64,000 nt of DNA from Zestomonas insulae. GTDB lineage: Bacteria > Pseudomonadota > Gammaproteobacteria > Pseudomonadales > Pseudomonadaceae. The notes below the pieces were generated by a model. It was not told the DNA's origin and searched no databases. It worked only from the letters and a program-made list of their open reading frames with translations. The translations under genes were made by a program, and so were the position numbers. Positions within the stretch are counted from its first letter, which is position 1. Every line of letters starts with the position of its first letter. Shown here in pieces: positions 28,785-36,917 of the stretch. The stretch is taken from NCBI RefSeq assembly GCF_016901015.1, contig NZ_JAFEUP010000003.1, positions 682,001 through 746,000 on the forward strand, written 5' to 3'.

Positions 28785-30122
28785 TCAGAACTGGTGATCG
28801 GCAGTGTCCGGCTTCAGGTCGGTGATGCCGATCGCGCCCGCAGCCTGTTCGATGGCACCGGTCTGCTTGACCAGCGCGGCGATGGCGTCGCGGATGATCT
28901 GCTGGCCGGCGCTGTTGTCGGCGGCGATCAACTGGTCGAAGTGCTGACCGTTGTTGGCGCTGTCGACCAGGGCTTGCAGCTTCTTCTCGGTGTCGGCGAG
29001 GTCGGCCTTGACGGTCTCGTCGACCGCCGGCGCGGCCTTGGCCACCAGCGAGGACAGGCTCGCGCCGTTCAGGGTGCTGCCGTCGACGCGCTTGTATTCG
29101 CCCAGGTAGATGTTGCGAATGCCTTTGCCGTCGTAGAAGTGCGAGTTGTGGGTGTTGTCGCTGAAGCAGTCGTGCTCGTCTTCGGTGGAGTTGGCTTCCA
29201 ACGCGACCTTCATGCGCTCGCCGGCCAGTTCGCCGAGCGACAAGCTGCCCATGCCGAACAGCATCTTGCGCAGGCCGTCGGCAGCCGGTTCGGCTTCCAG
29301 CTTGGCGCGGTAGTTGTCGGCGACGCCCTGTTTCCACTGGCCGACCATCCACTCCAGGTCCTTGACCAGCAGGTCGGTGGCGGCTTTCAGGTAGGTGCGG
29401 CGGCGATCGGTATGACCGCCGGTGGCGCCGTCACCGAGCACGTAGTCGGTGTACGGACGCTCGCCGGCGCCCGGGCCGGTGCCGTGCAGGTCCTGGCCCC
29501 AGAGGAGGAATTCGATGGCATGGTAGCCGGTCGCGACGTTGGCTTCGGAGCCGCCCAGTTCGTTCAGTTCGGCGAGCTTCTCGCCGGTGATGTCCTTGAC
29601 GTCGATCTTGTCTTCGCCGACCTGGATCTCGGTGTTGGCGATGATGTTGGCCTTGGCGGCCGGGTTGCCCTGGGCTTCGGCAGTGCCGTCGGCGACGTAG
29701 TCGATCAGGCCTTCGTCCAGCGGCCAGGCGTTGAGCTGACCTTCCCAGTCATCCACCACGGCGTTGCCGAAGCGGAACACTTCGGTCTGCATGTACGGCA
29801 CGCGGGCGGCCAGCCAGGCTTCGCGGGCGGCCTTCAGGGTGGCGTCGCTGGGGTTGGCGAGCAGCGCGTCGACCGCAGCCTGCAGGGCCTTGCCGGTGGT
29901 CGCCGCATCGTTGAACACCGCGTAGCCGATGTCGGCGTAGTGGGCGACTACCGCCTTGGCCGCCGCCTCGTCGACTTTGCCGCTGGCCGCTGCCGGGGCG
30001 CTGGCGGCCGCAGGTGCAGCCGGCGCGGTGGCCTGCGTGGCCGGAGCTTTGTCATCGCCGCAGCCGGCGAGAGAAATGGCGATGGCCAGGAGGCTGGCGG
30101 AAGCCAGGGGCATACGAATCAT
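28785..30122 (-). CDS. icmP: Imelysin / insulin-cleaving metalloproteinase-like lipoprotein
   Basis: A 445-aa lipoprotein (LAGC, Cys21) with a low-complexity Ala/Pro linker (about residues 27-47) and two helical imelysin repeats. The signature GxHxxE appears as GYHAIEFLLWGQDLHG, and a second conserved region reads DEHDCFSDNTHNSHFYDGKGIRNIYLGEY. Homologous to P. aeruginosa IcmP (PA4370) and iron-regulated proteins of the EfeO/imelysin group. ATG 30122 starts the signal peptide. Two overlapping dyads 60-90 bp upstream may carry regulation. Confidence 0.88.
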   Translation of the reverse strand: MIRMPLASASLLAIAISLAGCGDDKAPATQATAPAAPAAASAPAAASGKVDEAAAKAVVAHYADIGYAVFNDAATTGKALQAAVDALLANPSDATLKAAREAWLAARVPYMQTEVFRFGNAVVDDWEGQLNAWPLDEGLIDYVADGTAEAQGNPAAKANIIANTEIQVGEDKIDVKDITGEKLAELNELGGSEANVATGYHAIEFLLWGQDLHGTGPGAGERPYTDYVLGDGATGGHTDRRRTYLKAATDLLVKDLEWMVGQWKQGVADNYRAKLEAEPAADGLRKMLFGMGSLSLGELAGERMKVALEANSTEDEHDCFSDNTHNSHFYDGKGIRNIYLGEYKRVDGSTLNGASLSSLVAKAAPAVDETVKADLADTEKKLQALVDSANNGQHFDQLIAADNSAGQQIIRDAIAALVKQTGAIEQAAGAIGITDLKPDTADHQF

Positions 30123-30182
30123 GGCGAGTTCCTTTGCGGCGAATGATGGGTGGCGCACGCTGCGCATGTAAAACCGCACCAT

Positions 30183-30209
30183 AATGCGAAAGATTTGCAT
30201 TTTGTGCAA
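30183..30209. promoter_or_regulatory. Overlapping inverted repeats upstream of icmP
   Basis: A 19-bp imperfect dyad (AATGCGAAA ... TTTGCATT, 30183-30201) overlaps a perfect dyad TTTGCA-N5-TGCAAA (30193-30209). The first has the 9-1-9 layout of a Fur box but matches the Fur consensus poorly. A regulator site is likely; its identity is not clear. Confidence 0.4.
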
Positions 30210-30319
30210 AGGGCAGATGGTGCTGGAGTCGGCTTGGGCTGTGCGTTACGCCCTTCCTTGATGGCATGCTGCAGTTAGAATGCCGCCATCCTCATCGCCG
30301 TCTTCAGGGAGAAACCTGC

Positions 30320-30892
30320 ATGAGCTTGACCAGTGTGCTGTTGATCGTTGTCCTCGTCCTTGTCGCCGCCTACGCGGTATCGCTCTACAACGGTCTGGTC
30401 CGCCTCAAGCACGGGGTGAGCAAGGCGTGGGCGAACATCGACGTGCTGCTCAAGCAGCGCCATGAGGAATTACCCAAGCTGGTGGAAACCTGCAAACAGT
30501 ACATGCAGCACGAGCGCACCACCCTCGAGCGGGTGATCGTCGCGCGCAACGCGGTGGCCAGCGCCCGCGAGCAGCAGGACATCGGCGCACTGGGCAAGGC
30601 GGAGGGCGGTCTGCGCGCCGGGCTCGGCCAGCTGTTCGCACTGGCCGAAAACTACCCGGAGCTGAAGGCCAACGAGAGCTTCCAGCATCTGCAGCAGCGC
30701 ATCAGCGGCCTGGAGAACGGCATCGCCGATCGCCGCGAGCTGTACAACGAAGCGGTCAACCTGAACAACGTGCGCATCGAACAGTTCCCCGACGTGCTGG
30801 TCGCACGGCTCGGCGCCTTCAAGGCGGCGGAGCTGCTGCGTTTCAGCGAAGCGGAGAAGGCCGACGTCGACCTCAAAACCCTGTTCAGCTGA
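30320..30892 (+). CDS. lemA: LemA-family membrane protein
   Basis: A 190-aa protein with one N-terminal TM (residues 3-21, N-out) followed by a long helical cytoplasmic-type domain. It contains YNGLVRLKHGVSKAWANIDVLLKQRHEELPKLVE, the LemA hallmark, and ENYPELKANESFQHLQ. LemA function is unknown; homologues co-occur with TPM-domain or GIDE-domain membrane proteins. GGGAGAAA lies 10 nt before ATG 30320. The GIDE protein starts 3 bp after its stop, so they form one operon. Confidence 0.9.
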   Translation: MSLTSVLLIVVLVLVAAYAVSLYNGLVRLKHGVSKAWANIDVLLKQRHEELPKLVETCKQYMQHERTTLERVIVARNAVASAREQQDIGALGKAEGGLRAGLGQLFALAENYPELKANESFQHLQQRISGLENGIADRRELYNEAVNLNNVRIEQFPDVLVARLGAFKAAELLRFSEAEKADVDLKTLFS

Positions 30893-30895
30893 GTC

Positions 30896-31792
30896 ATGGA
30901 GATGCAGGAACTGGCGGTCGCGCTGGCCTTCAGCGTGGGCGCGTGTGCCGGCGGTGGCTGGTGGAGCCTGCGGCGCTGGTCGCAGGCGCGCCACCTGCTG
31001 GACACTCCGACCTCGAAGATCCGCTCCGCGGCGCAGGGCTACGCCGAGTTCTACGGCGTGCTGGAAGAGTTGCCCGAGGCGCGCATCTGTGGCCCGTTGA
31101 GCGGCAAGCCGTGCCTGTGGTGGCGCTTCAAGATCGAGGAGTACCACAGCGACGGCAAGAAGAGCAGCTGGCGGGTGCTTGAGCGCGGGACCAGCGAGGC
31201 CTGGCTGCGCTTAGTCGACGCCACCGGCGAGTGCCTGATCAACCCGGCCGGCGCGGAAGTGCGGCCGATGATCCGCGAGGTGTGGAAGGGCAACCTGCGC
31301 CATCCGCGTGGTCCGGCGCAGGGCGGTCTGCTCGGCTGGCTGAGCAGCGGCAAGGAGTATCGCTACACCGAGGAGCGCCTGCAGGCCGGGCAGCCGCTGT
31401 ATGCCATCGGTGATTTCCGCACCAGCGGCGGCGGGCGGCAGGGCCTCGATCTGGCGGCGGCGCAGGGCGAGGTGATCCGCGAGTGGAAGCGCAATTTCGC
31501 CGGCCTGCTGCAGCGCTTCGACAGCGACGGCAATGGCCAGCTCGACGAGCCGGAATGGAACCGCCTGCGGCTGGCGGCGCAGCTGGAAGCGGAGGACCGG
31601 CACCGCCAGCACAGCGTGCTGCCGGCGCAGAACCACCTGGGCAAGCCGGCGGAGGCGCAGCCGTTCATTCTGTCCAACGCCGGGGAAGACGAGCTGGCGC
31701 GGCGCTTCTACTGGCAGGCCGCTGGCGGCGCGCTGCTGTGCCTGGCCGGGGCGTTGGCCACCGCCTGGCTACTGGGCATCAAGCAGTTCTAG
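30896..31792 (+). CDS. GIDE-domain membrane protein with one EF-hand loop
   Basis: A 298-aa protein with TM segments near residues 7-25 and 272-294. The middle has a GIDE-like domain (about 60-200; core YTEERLQAGQPLYAIGDF), the module of mitochondrial E3 ligase MUL1, but no RING finger is present. Residues 209-220 form a canonical EF-hand loop (DSDGNGQLDEPE with D1, D3, N5, D9, E12), just before a helical segment. Calcium binding is therefore plausible. Function unknown; it is coupled to lemA. Confidence 0.78.
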   Translation: MEMQELAVALAFSVGACAGGGWWSLRRWSQARHLLDTPTSKIRSAAQGYAEFYGVLEELPEARICGPLSGKPCLWWRFKIEEYHSDGKKSSWRVLERGTSEAWLRLVDATGECLINPAGAEVRPMIREVWKGNLRHPRGPAQGGLLGWLSSGKEYRYTEERLQAGQPLYAIGDFRTSGGGRQGLDLAAAQGEVIREWKRNFAGLLQRFDSDGNGQLDEPEWNRLRLAAQLEAEDRHRQHSVLPAQNHLGKPAEAQPFILSNAGEDELARRFYWQAAGGALLCLAGALATAWLLGIKQF

Positions 31793-31796
31793 AGCA

Positions 31797-31819
31797 GCGG
31801 CCCCGGCATGCGGGGCCGC
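31797..31819. terminator. Hairpin between GIDE gene and bifA
   Basis: A perfect 9-bp stem GCGGCCCCG / CGGGGCCGC with loop GCATG between convergent genes. It lacks a T-tract, so it is a weaker or Rho-assisted terminator. Confidence 0.55.
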
Positions 31820-31821
31820 GA

Positions 31822-33885
31822 TTACAGGGTGGCGGGGTTGGTGGCGTCACTGAGGCGCCGAGCTTGCTTGAGGAACAGGGTCAGTTCGCGGGCCGGCAGC
31901 GGCTTGCTGTACAGGTAGCCTTGCCCCTCGTGGCAACCCTCGGCAATGACATAGGCCTCCTGCTCGGCGGTTTCCACGCCTTCGGCGATCACCTGCATGT
32001 TCAGGCTCTTGCCGAGCTGGATGATGGCGCGAACGATGGTGGCGTCGTCGTCGTCGTCCATCAGGTCCTGGACGAAGCTCTTGTCGATCTTGATCTTGTC
32101 CAGCGGCAGGCTCTTCAGGTAGCTCAGCGACGAGTAGCCGGTACCGAAGTCGTCGATCGCGATCAGCGCGCCGGAGCGGCGCAGGCTGAGCAGGTGCTGG
32201 GCGGCGGTGCTGATGTCGTCCATCAGGCCGGTTTCGGTGACTTCCAGCTCCAGGCTGCGCGGCGGCAGGCGGTAGACCTGCAGCAGGTTATTGACCACCC
32301 GCGGCAGCTCGGCGTGGTGCAGCTGCACGGTGGACAGGTTGACCGCCATGCGCAGGTCGGTGAAGCCCTGGTCGTGCCATTCGCGCAGCTGGCGGCAGGC
32401 CTGGTCGAGAATCCATTCGCCGATCGGGATGATGGTGCCGTTCTGTTCCGCCAGCGGGATGAACAGGTCCGGGGCGACGAAACCGTGCTGCGGGTGTTGC
32501 CAGCGCAGCAGCGCCTCGACGCCGACCACGCGGTGGTCGCGGTAGTCGATCTGCGGTTGGTAGACCAGGTGGAACTGACCGTGCTCGAGGGCTTCGCGCA
32601 GGTCCTTCTCCAGCTCGCGGCGGCGGCGCATCTCGCTGTCGACGCTGGCGATGTAGAACTGGTAGCGGTTGCGCGAGCGGCTCTTGGCCAGGGTCATGGT
32701 CTGCTCGGCCTTCTGCAGCAACTTCTCGGTGCTGTCACCGTCTTCGGGGAACAGGGTGATGCCGATGGTTGCGCGCAGGTGCACGGCCTGCTGATCGAAG
32801 GTGAAGGCTTCTTCCAGGTTGTCGAGCACGCTCTGGGCCAGCTCGGCGGCTTCGTAGGGTTGTTCGATGTCGGCCTGGACCAGGGCGAACTGGTCGCCGC
32901 CGAGGCGCGCCAGGGCGCCGAGACGGCCGCTGTGGCTGCGCAGGCGGTCGGATAGGGCCAGCAGCAGCTGGTCGCCGGTCTGGTAGCTGAACTGCTCGTT
33001 GACGCCTTTGAAGTCGTCGAGGCCAACGCACAGCACCGCCACGCGGCGCTGCAGGCGACCGGCATCGGCGAGGATCTGGTCGAGTTGCTGCTGCAGTTGC
33101 TGACGATTCGGCAGGCCGGTGAGGAAATCGTACTGCGACATGCGCAGCAGGCTGTTTTCCGCCTCGCGACGCAGGTGGGTGTTGCGTTCGATCGAGGCCA
33201 GCAACTGGTTGGCGGTATTGATCCACAGGCCCAGTTCGTTGCGTTCGTGGCCGCGGAGCATCGGCAGCTTGTGCTCGCTGGGACGGTCCGGGTTGATGTT
33301 GGACAGGTGCTCGATGATCTTCGACAGCGGCCGGGTCAGCAGCCAGTGGTAGACCAGGTACAGCACCAGGCCCATGGCCAGGGCGCGCAGCACGCCGGAG
33401 ATGAAGATGATCACCGAGCTGGTGACGAAGTCCTCGCCGTACGGCGCGGTGTCCAGGGTGATGCTGAGGTCGCCGTAGTACTCGCTGTACGGCGCACGGC
33501 CGACCAGCTGGGTGGTGAAGGTCTTTTCCTGGCCGAGAATCGGGTCGGTCAGCCAGCGCGTGGCATTCGCCGACAGCTCGCGGCTGCGCTCGGCGAGCAT
33601 GGGTTCGTTGGGGTGGCCAATGGCGGCATGGCGCACCGCTTCGTTCTGGAACAGGCCCTCGATGACCTGCATGCCCATTTCCCGGTCGAGGCTGTAGACC
33701 GCCTGGGTCGAGGGGTCGCGGAACATGTCGAGGATGCGTTGGGCGTCGTTGGCGATGGCCTGACGGGTCTTGTAGGCATCGAACATGATCTGCCCGCAAC
33801 TCAGCACAACGCCGACGATCAACGCCGACAGCAGCACTACGCGGAGCAACTTCAGTGACAAGCTGTGTTTGTGTTCCAGCTTCAA
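31822..33885 (-). CDS. bifA: Cyclic-di-GMP phosphodiesterase BifA
   Basis: A 687-aa inner-membrane protein. TM1 is at about 13-33, a periplasmic domain follows to about 155, then TM2 at about 157-180, a HAMP-like linker, a GGDEF domain and an EAL domain. The cyclase signature is GGDQF (residues 329-333), as in P. aeruginosa BifA, so cyclase activity is not expected. The EAL domain is complete (EALLRW at 457-462, NLST, EVTETGLMDD, DDFGTGYSS, KIDKSFV, EGVET), so it should cleave c-di-GMP to pGpG and favour swimming and swarming over biofilm. Confidence 0.93.
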   Translation of the reverse strand: MKLEHKHSLSLKLLRVVLLSALIVGVVLSCGQIMFDAYKTRQAIANDAQRILDMFRDPSTQAVYSLDREMGMQVIEGLFQNEAVRHAAIGHPNEPMLAERSRELSANATRWLTDPILGQEKTFTTQLVGRAPYSEYYGDLSITLDTAPYGEDFVTSSVIIFISGVLRALAMGLVLYLVYHWLLTRPLSKIIEHLSNINPDRPSEHKLPMLRGHERNELGLWINTANQLLASIERNTHLRREAENSLLRMSQYDFLTGLPNRQQLQQQLDQILADAGRLQRRVAVLCVGLDDFKGVNEQFSYQTGDQLLLALSDRLRSHSGRLGALARLGGDQFALVQADIEQPYEAAELAQSVLDNLEEAFTFDQQAVHLRATIGITLFPEDGDSTEKLLQKAEQTMTLAKSRSRNRYQFYIASVDSEMRRRRELEKDLREALEHGQFHLVYQPQIDYRDHRVVGVEALLRWQHPQHGFVAPDLFIPLAEQNGTIIPIGEWILDQACRQLREWHDQGFTDLRMAVNLSTVQLHHAELPRVVNNLLQVYRLPPRSLELEVTETGLMDDISTAAQHLLSLRRSGALIAIDDFGTGYSSLSYLKSLPLDKIKIDKSFVQDLMDDDDDATIVRAIIQLGKSLNMQVIAEGVETAEQEAYVIAEGCHEGQGYLYSKPLPARELTLFLKQARRLSDATNPATL

Positions 33886-34027
33886 ATGCCTATTCCTTGT
33901 TCGATGCCAACGGCGGGCAATCGCCTGTGAGTATTGGCAAACACCAGGTTGCAGTCAAAGGGCCATTAGCCTGGCAACGATATTCGTCGTCGCTGTGCAC
34001 GGCGCGCAAACGCACGCTGGGCCTCTC

Positions 34028-34042
34028 GCACTGTGTCGGTGC
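34028..34042 (+). promoter_or_regulatory. NtrC-like dyad upstream of amt
   Basis: GCAC-N7-GTGC (34028-34031 and 34039-34042) has the half-sites and spacing of NtrC sites (TGCACC-N5-GGTGCA). It is centred about 74 bp before the predicted sigma-54 start, a usual enhancer distance. Confidence 0.6.
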
Positions 34043-34082
34043 GAATGCTGGCGACTTGAGTGCCGTTTGACGGATTTCCTGC

Positions 34083-34097
34083 TGGCACAAGAGTTGC
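34083..34097 (+). promoter_or_regulatory. Sigma-54 (-24/-12) promoter of amt operon
   Basis: TGGCAC-N5-TTGC at 34083-34097 keeps the invariant GG and GC dinucleotides exactly 10 bp apart. The start is predicted near 34109, 24 nt before the chosen amt ATG. With the NtrC dyad upstream, this indicates induction under nitrogen limitation. Confidence 0.8.
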
Positions 34098-34132
34098 GAA
34101 GGCCCCCTCTCAGACCTTGGGAGGGGATGGAC

Positions 34133-35428
34133 ATGAGCAGACTGTGGCTATTTGTGGTGGCGCTGGGCACCGCGCCGTGGGCCGAGGCGGCCAGTGACCA
34201 GGCGCTGAACACCGCCTGGGTGGTGCTGGCCAGCGCCCTGGTGTTCTTCATGCAGGCCGGCTTCGCGCTGCTGGAAAGCGGCATGTCGCGGGCCAAGAAC
34301 GCCGTCAACGTGATGATGAAGAACTACATGGATGGCTGCGTCGGCAGCGTGGCGTTCTGGGTGGTCGGTTTCGGCCTGATGTTCGGCAGCAACCTGACCG
34401 GCTGGTTCGGCATGAGCCATTTCGCCCCGCATCAAGGTGCACCGTGGGACTTCACCTTCCTGCTGTTCCAGATGATGTTTGCCGCCACCGCGGCGACCAT
34501 CGCCAGCGGCGCGATGGCCGAGCGCACCCGCTATGCCGGCTACCTGGTCGGTGCGGTGCTGATCAGCGGCTTCATCTACCCGGTGTTCGGCAGCTGGGCG
34601 TGGGGCGGCGCCTATGGCGGACAGGGCTGGCTGGCCAAGCAGGGCTTCGTCGATTTCGCCGGTTCCACCGTGGTCCACAGTGTCGGTGCCTGGTGCGCGC
34701 TGGCCGGCGTGCTGGTGCTCGGCCCGCGCATGGGTCGCTTCGGCGTCGACGGCAGCACGCGGGCGATTCCCGGCCACAACCTCAGCCTGGTCACCCTTGG
34801 CGGCTTCGTGCTGTGGCTCGGCTGGTTCGGCTTCAACGCCGGCAGCACCCTGGGCGTCACCGAGAATCTCGGCCTGATCGCCCTCAACACCCACCTGGCC
34901 GCCGTGTGCGGGGCGCTGGGGGCGGTGCTGGCGCTGCGCAGCAGCGCACGGCCGGTCCTGCTGACCAGCACCATCAACGGTTCGCTGGGCGGCCTGGTCG
35001 GCGTCACCGCCGGCTGCGCCAGCATGCTGCCGGGCTTCGCCATGCTCACCGGGCTGATCGCCGGGTGCCTGGTGGTGTTCGGCAGCCAGCTGCTCGAGCG
35101 CTTGCGCATCGACGACGTGGTCGGCGCCGTGCCGGTGCATGGCCTGTGTGGCGTGTGGGGCACCCTGGCGGCCGGGCTGTTCTTCACCGGCGACCTGTTC
35201 AATCCGGCGCGCGTCGGCGTGCAGGCGCTGGGCATCGGCGCGGCGTTCGCCTGGGCCTTCCCGATGGCGCTGATCATGTACTGGATCGTCGCCAAGACCA
35301 TCGGCCTGCGCACCTCGACCCTCGATGAGCAGCGTGGCCTGGATTACGCGGAACACGCCGAGGAGGGCTACCCGGAGTTCAACCAGGCGCCGATCTTCGA
35401 TCGCAACGAACTGGCACGGAGAAGCTGA
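34133..35428 (+). CDS. amt: Ammonium transporter, Amt family
   Basis: A 431-aa protein with a signal-like N-terminus (WLFVVALGTAPWAEAA) and 11 TM helices. Amt landmarks: AGFALLESG, the Asp in FVDFAGSTVVH (with the first conduction-pore His), WFGFNAGS, and the second pore His in DDVVGAVPVHGLCGVWGTLA. It moves ammonium across the inner membrane. No glnK is adjacent, unlike the usual glnK-amtB pair, and it sits between bifA and sodB, which are neighbours in PAO1 as I recall. ATG 34133 has GAGGGG 6 nt upstream; 34127 is the in-frame alternative. Confidence 0.9.
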   Translation: MSRLWLFVVALGTAPWAEAASDQALNTAWVVLASALVFFMQAGFALLESGMSRAKNAVNVMMKNYMDGCVGSVAFWVVGFGLMFGSNLTGWFGMSHFAPHQGAPWDFTFLLFQMMFAATAATIASGAMAERTRYAGYLVGAVLISGFIYPVFGSWAWGGAYGGQGWLAKQGFVDFAGSTVVHSVGAWCALAGVLVLGPRMGRFGVDGSTRAIPGHNLSLVTLGGFVLWLGWFGFNAGSTLGVTENLGLIALNTHLAAVCGALGAVLALRSSARPVLLTSTINGSLGGLVGVTAGCASMLPGFAMLTGLIAGCLVVFGSQLLERLRIDDVVGAVPVHGLCGVWGTLAAGLFFTGDLFNPARVGVQALGIGAAFAWAFPMALIMYWIVAKTIGLRTSTLDEQRGLDYAEHAEEGYPEFNQAPIFDRNELARRS

Positions 35429-35429
35429 G

Positions 35430-36074
35430 ATGAGCCTGAGCGTTCGCCGTCGGGCGATCTACACCGGACTGATGGGGCATTTCGCCGAGGACGAGTTGCT
35501 GCCACTGCTCTCGCTGTGGGAAGCCAAGTACGCCGACAAGCCGTCCTTCGCCCTCAACGAGTTTCTCGCCGAAGTGGCCAGCCGCACCGGGCGCAAGTTC
35601 GAGCGCGCCAAGCTGTACCGCGAACTGGTCGGCGCGCTGACCGCCTCGCCGAACAAGCTGCTGCCCGATCCGGAGCCGCGTTTGCAGGCCTGGCGGCAGG
35701 GCGCCGGCAAGCGTGCCGAGGAGGTGTCCGGCCAGGATGTGCGGGCGCGGCAGACCTTCCTGATCCTCAGCGGCATGCTGTTCGACGAGCTGGAGCCGGC
35801 ACTGGTGCCGAGCCTGCGCCGCTTCGCCGCCGGCAACCTCGGTGGCATGCAGCTGGAGACCGAGGCGCGCCTGCGGCTGCGTGGCTGGCTGGAGCAGGGT
35901 GGCGCGTCGGGGCTGGCCGCGCTGGGCCTGGAGGACCTGCGCCGGCTGCTCAACCTGCTGTACATCGGCCTGTGCGAGTACCTCGGGCCAATCGCCGCCG
36001 ACCATACCCTGAGCCGCACGGTGCGCCGGGCCAGCGAGCTGGACCTGCCGTTTCCCCCGGAGCAATTGCTCTAG
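35430..36074 (+). CDS. Unknown protein in amt operon
   Basis: 214 aa, cytoplasmic, all-helical by composition; not recognised. The N-terminal half (MSLSVRRRAIYTGLMGHFAEDELLP...) is basic with a helix rich in LLSLWEAKY. The C-terminal part (LYIGLCEYLGPIAADHTLSRTVRRASEL) has a GPIA helix-turn that weakly recalls helical tails of some bacterial signalling proteins. Its ATG begins 1 nt after the amt stop (TGAG-ATG), so it is translationally coupled to amt and under the same sigma-54 promoter. A regulator or partner of Amt is possible, but this is inference from context alone. Confidence 0.7.
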   Translation: MSLSVRRRAIYTGLMGHFAEDELLPLLSLWEAKYADKPSFALNEFLAEVASRTGRKFERAKLYRELVGALTASPNKLLPDPEPRLQAWRQGAGKRAEEVSGQDVRARQTFLILSGMLFDELEPALVPSLRRFAAGNLGGMQLETEARLRLRGWLEQGGASGLAALGLEDLRRLLNLLYIGLCEYLGPIAADHTLSRTVRRASELDLPFPPEQLL

Positions 36075-36087
36075 GCGGCGCAGAAAG

Positions 36088-36117
36088 GAAAAAACCCGGC
36101 GAGGCCGGGTTTTTTCT
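36088..36117. terminator. Bidirectional terminator amt operon / sodB
   Basis: GAAAAAACCCGGC stem with GCCGGGTTTTTTC, loop GAG, between convergent genes. Confidence 0.93.
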
Positions 36118-36132
36118 TCAACCGATCAGGGA

Positions 36133-36714
36133 TTAGGCAGCGAGGTTTTTCGCCACGAAGTCCCAGTTGACCAGGTTCCAGAACGCCTCGACGTACTTCG
36201 GACGCAGGTTGCGGTAGTCGATGTAGTAGGCGTGTTCCCACACGTCGCAGGTCAGCAGCGGGGTGTCGCCGCTGGTCAGCGGGCAACCGGCGCCGATGGT
36301 GCTGGCCAGGGCCAGGGAGCCGTCAGCCTTCTTCACCAGCCAGCCCCAGCCGGAGCCGAAGGTGCCGATGGAAGTCTTGCTGAACTCTTCCTTGAACTTG
36401 TCGAACGAGCCGAAGGCCGCGTTGATCGCGTCAGCCAGGGCGCCAGTCGGTTGGCCGCCGCCGTTCGGGCTCAGGCAGTTCCAGTAGAAGGTGTGGTTCC
36501 AGATCTGCGCGGCGTTGTTGAAGATGCCGCCCGAGGACGTCTTGATGATCTCTTCCAGGCTCTTGCCTTCGAACTCGGTGCCCGGCACCAGGTTGTTCAG
36601 GTTCACCACGTAGGCGTTGTGGTGTTTGCCGTGGTGGTATTCCAGGGTCTCGGCGGACAGGTGCGGCTCGAGCGCGTTTTTCTCGTACGGCAGCGGCGGC
36701 AATTCAAAAGCCAT
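36133..36714 (-). CDS. sodB: Iron superoxide dismutase
   Basis: A 193-aa cytoplasmic Fe-SOD that dismutates superoxide to H2O2 and O2. Metal ligands are visible: His26 region ([13 protein letters not shown]), the second His (WNHTFYW), and [11 protein letters not shown] carrying Asp and His. [20 protein letters not shown] and the Gln in [10 protein letters not shown] favour iron over manganese. ATG 36714 has GGAGATACACC upstream. A candidate -10 (TATGAT, complement of 36839-36844) would give a leader of about 115 nt. In P. aeruginosa sodB mRNA is a target of the iron-responsive PrrF small RNAs. Confidence 0.96.
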   Translation of the reverse strand: MAFELPPLPYEKNALEPHLSAETLEYHHGKHHNAYVVNLNNLVPGTEFEGKSLEEIIKTSSGGIFNNAAQIWNHTFYWNCLSPNGGGQPTGALADAINAAFGSFDKFKEEFSKTSIGTFGSGWGWLVKKADGSLALASTIGAGCPLTSGDTPLLTCDVWEHAYYIDYRNLRPKYVEAFWNLVNWDFVAKNLAA

Positions 36715-36917
36715 GGTGTATCTCCTCAGGTCGGGGCTTGGGAGGACGGTCGTAAGGGCTTCGACCAACCTCCAGCGAGGCCGTTCACGGGCGGCCAGAA
36801 TGCGGCGGTAGTTTTCTACTCGTTGCCGCGGGCCCCCGATCATAGCATCCGGCCTGCGTCCTAACCACGCAGCAACTGTGGGGAAAAGCCTGCGGCAGAG
36901 CGATGTGGCGGTGCCGT

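Noticed and set aside
30183..30201. Fur box upstream of icmP
   Set aside because: The 9-1-9 symmetry is present, but only about half the positions match the Fur consensus, so it is reported only as an unnamed dyad.
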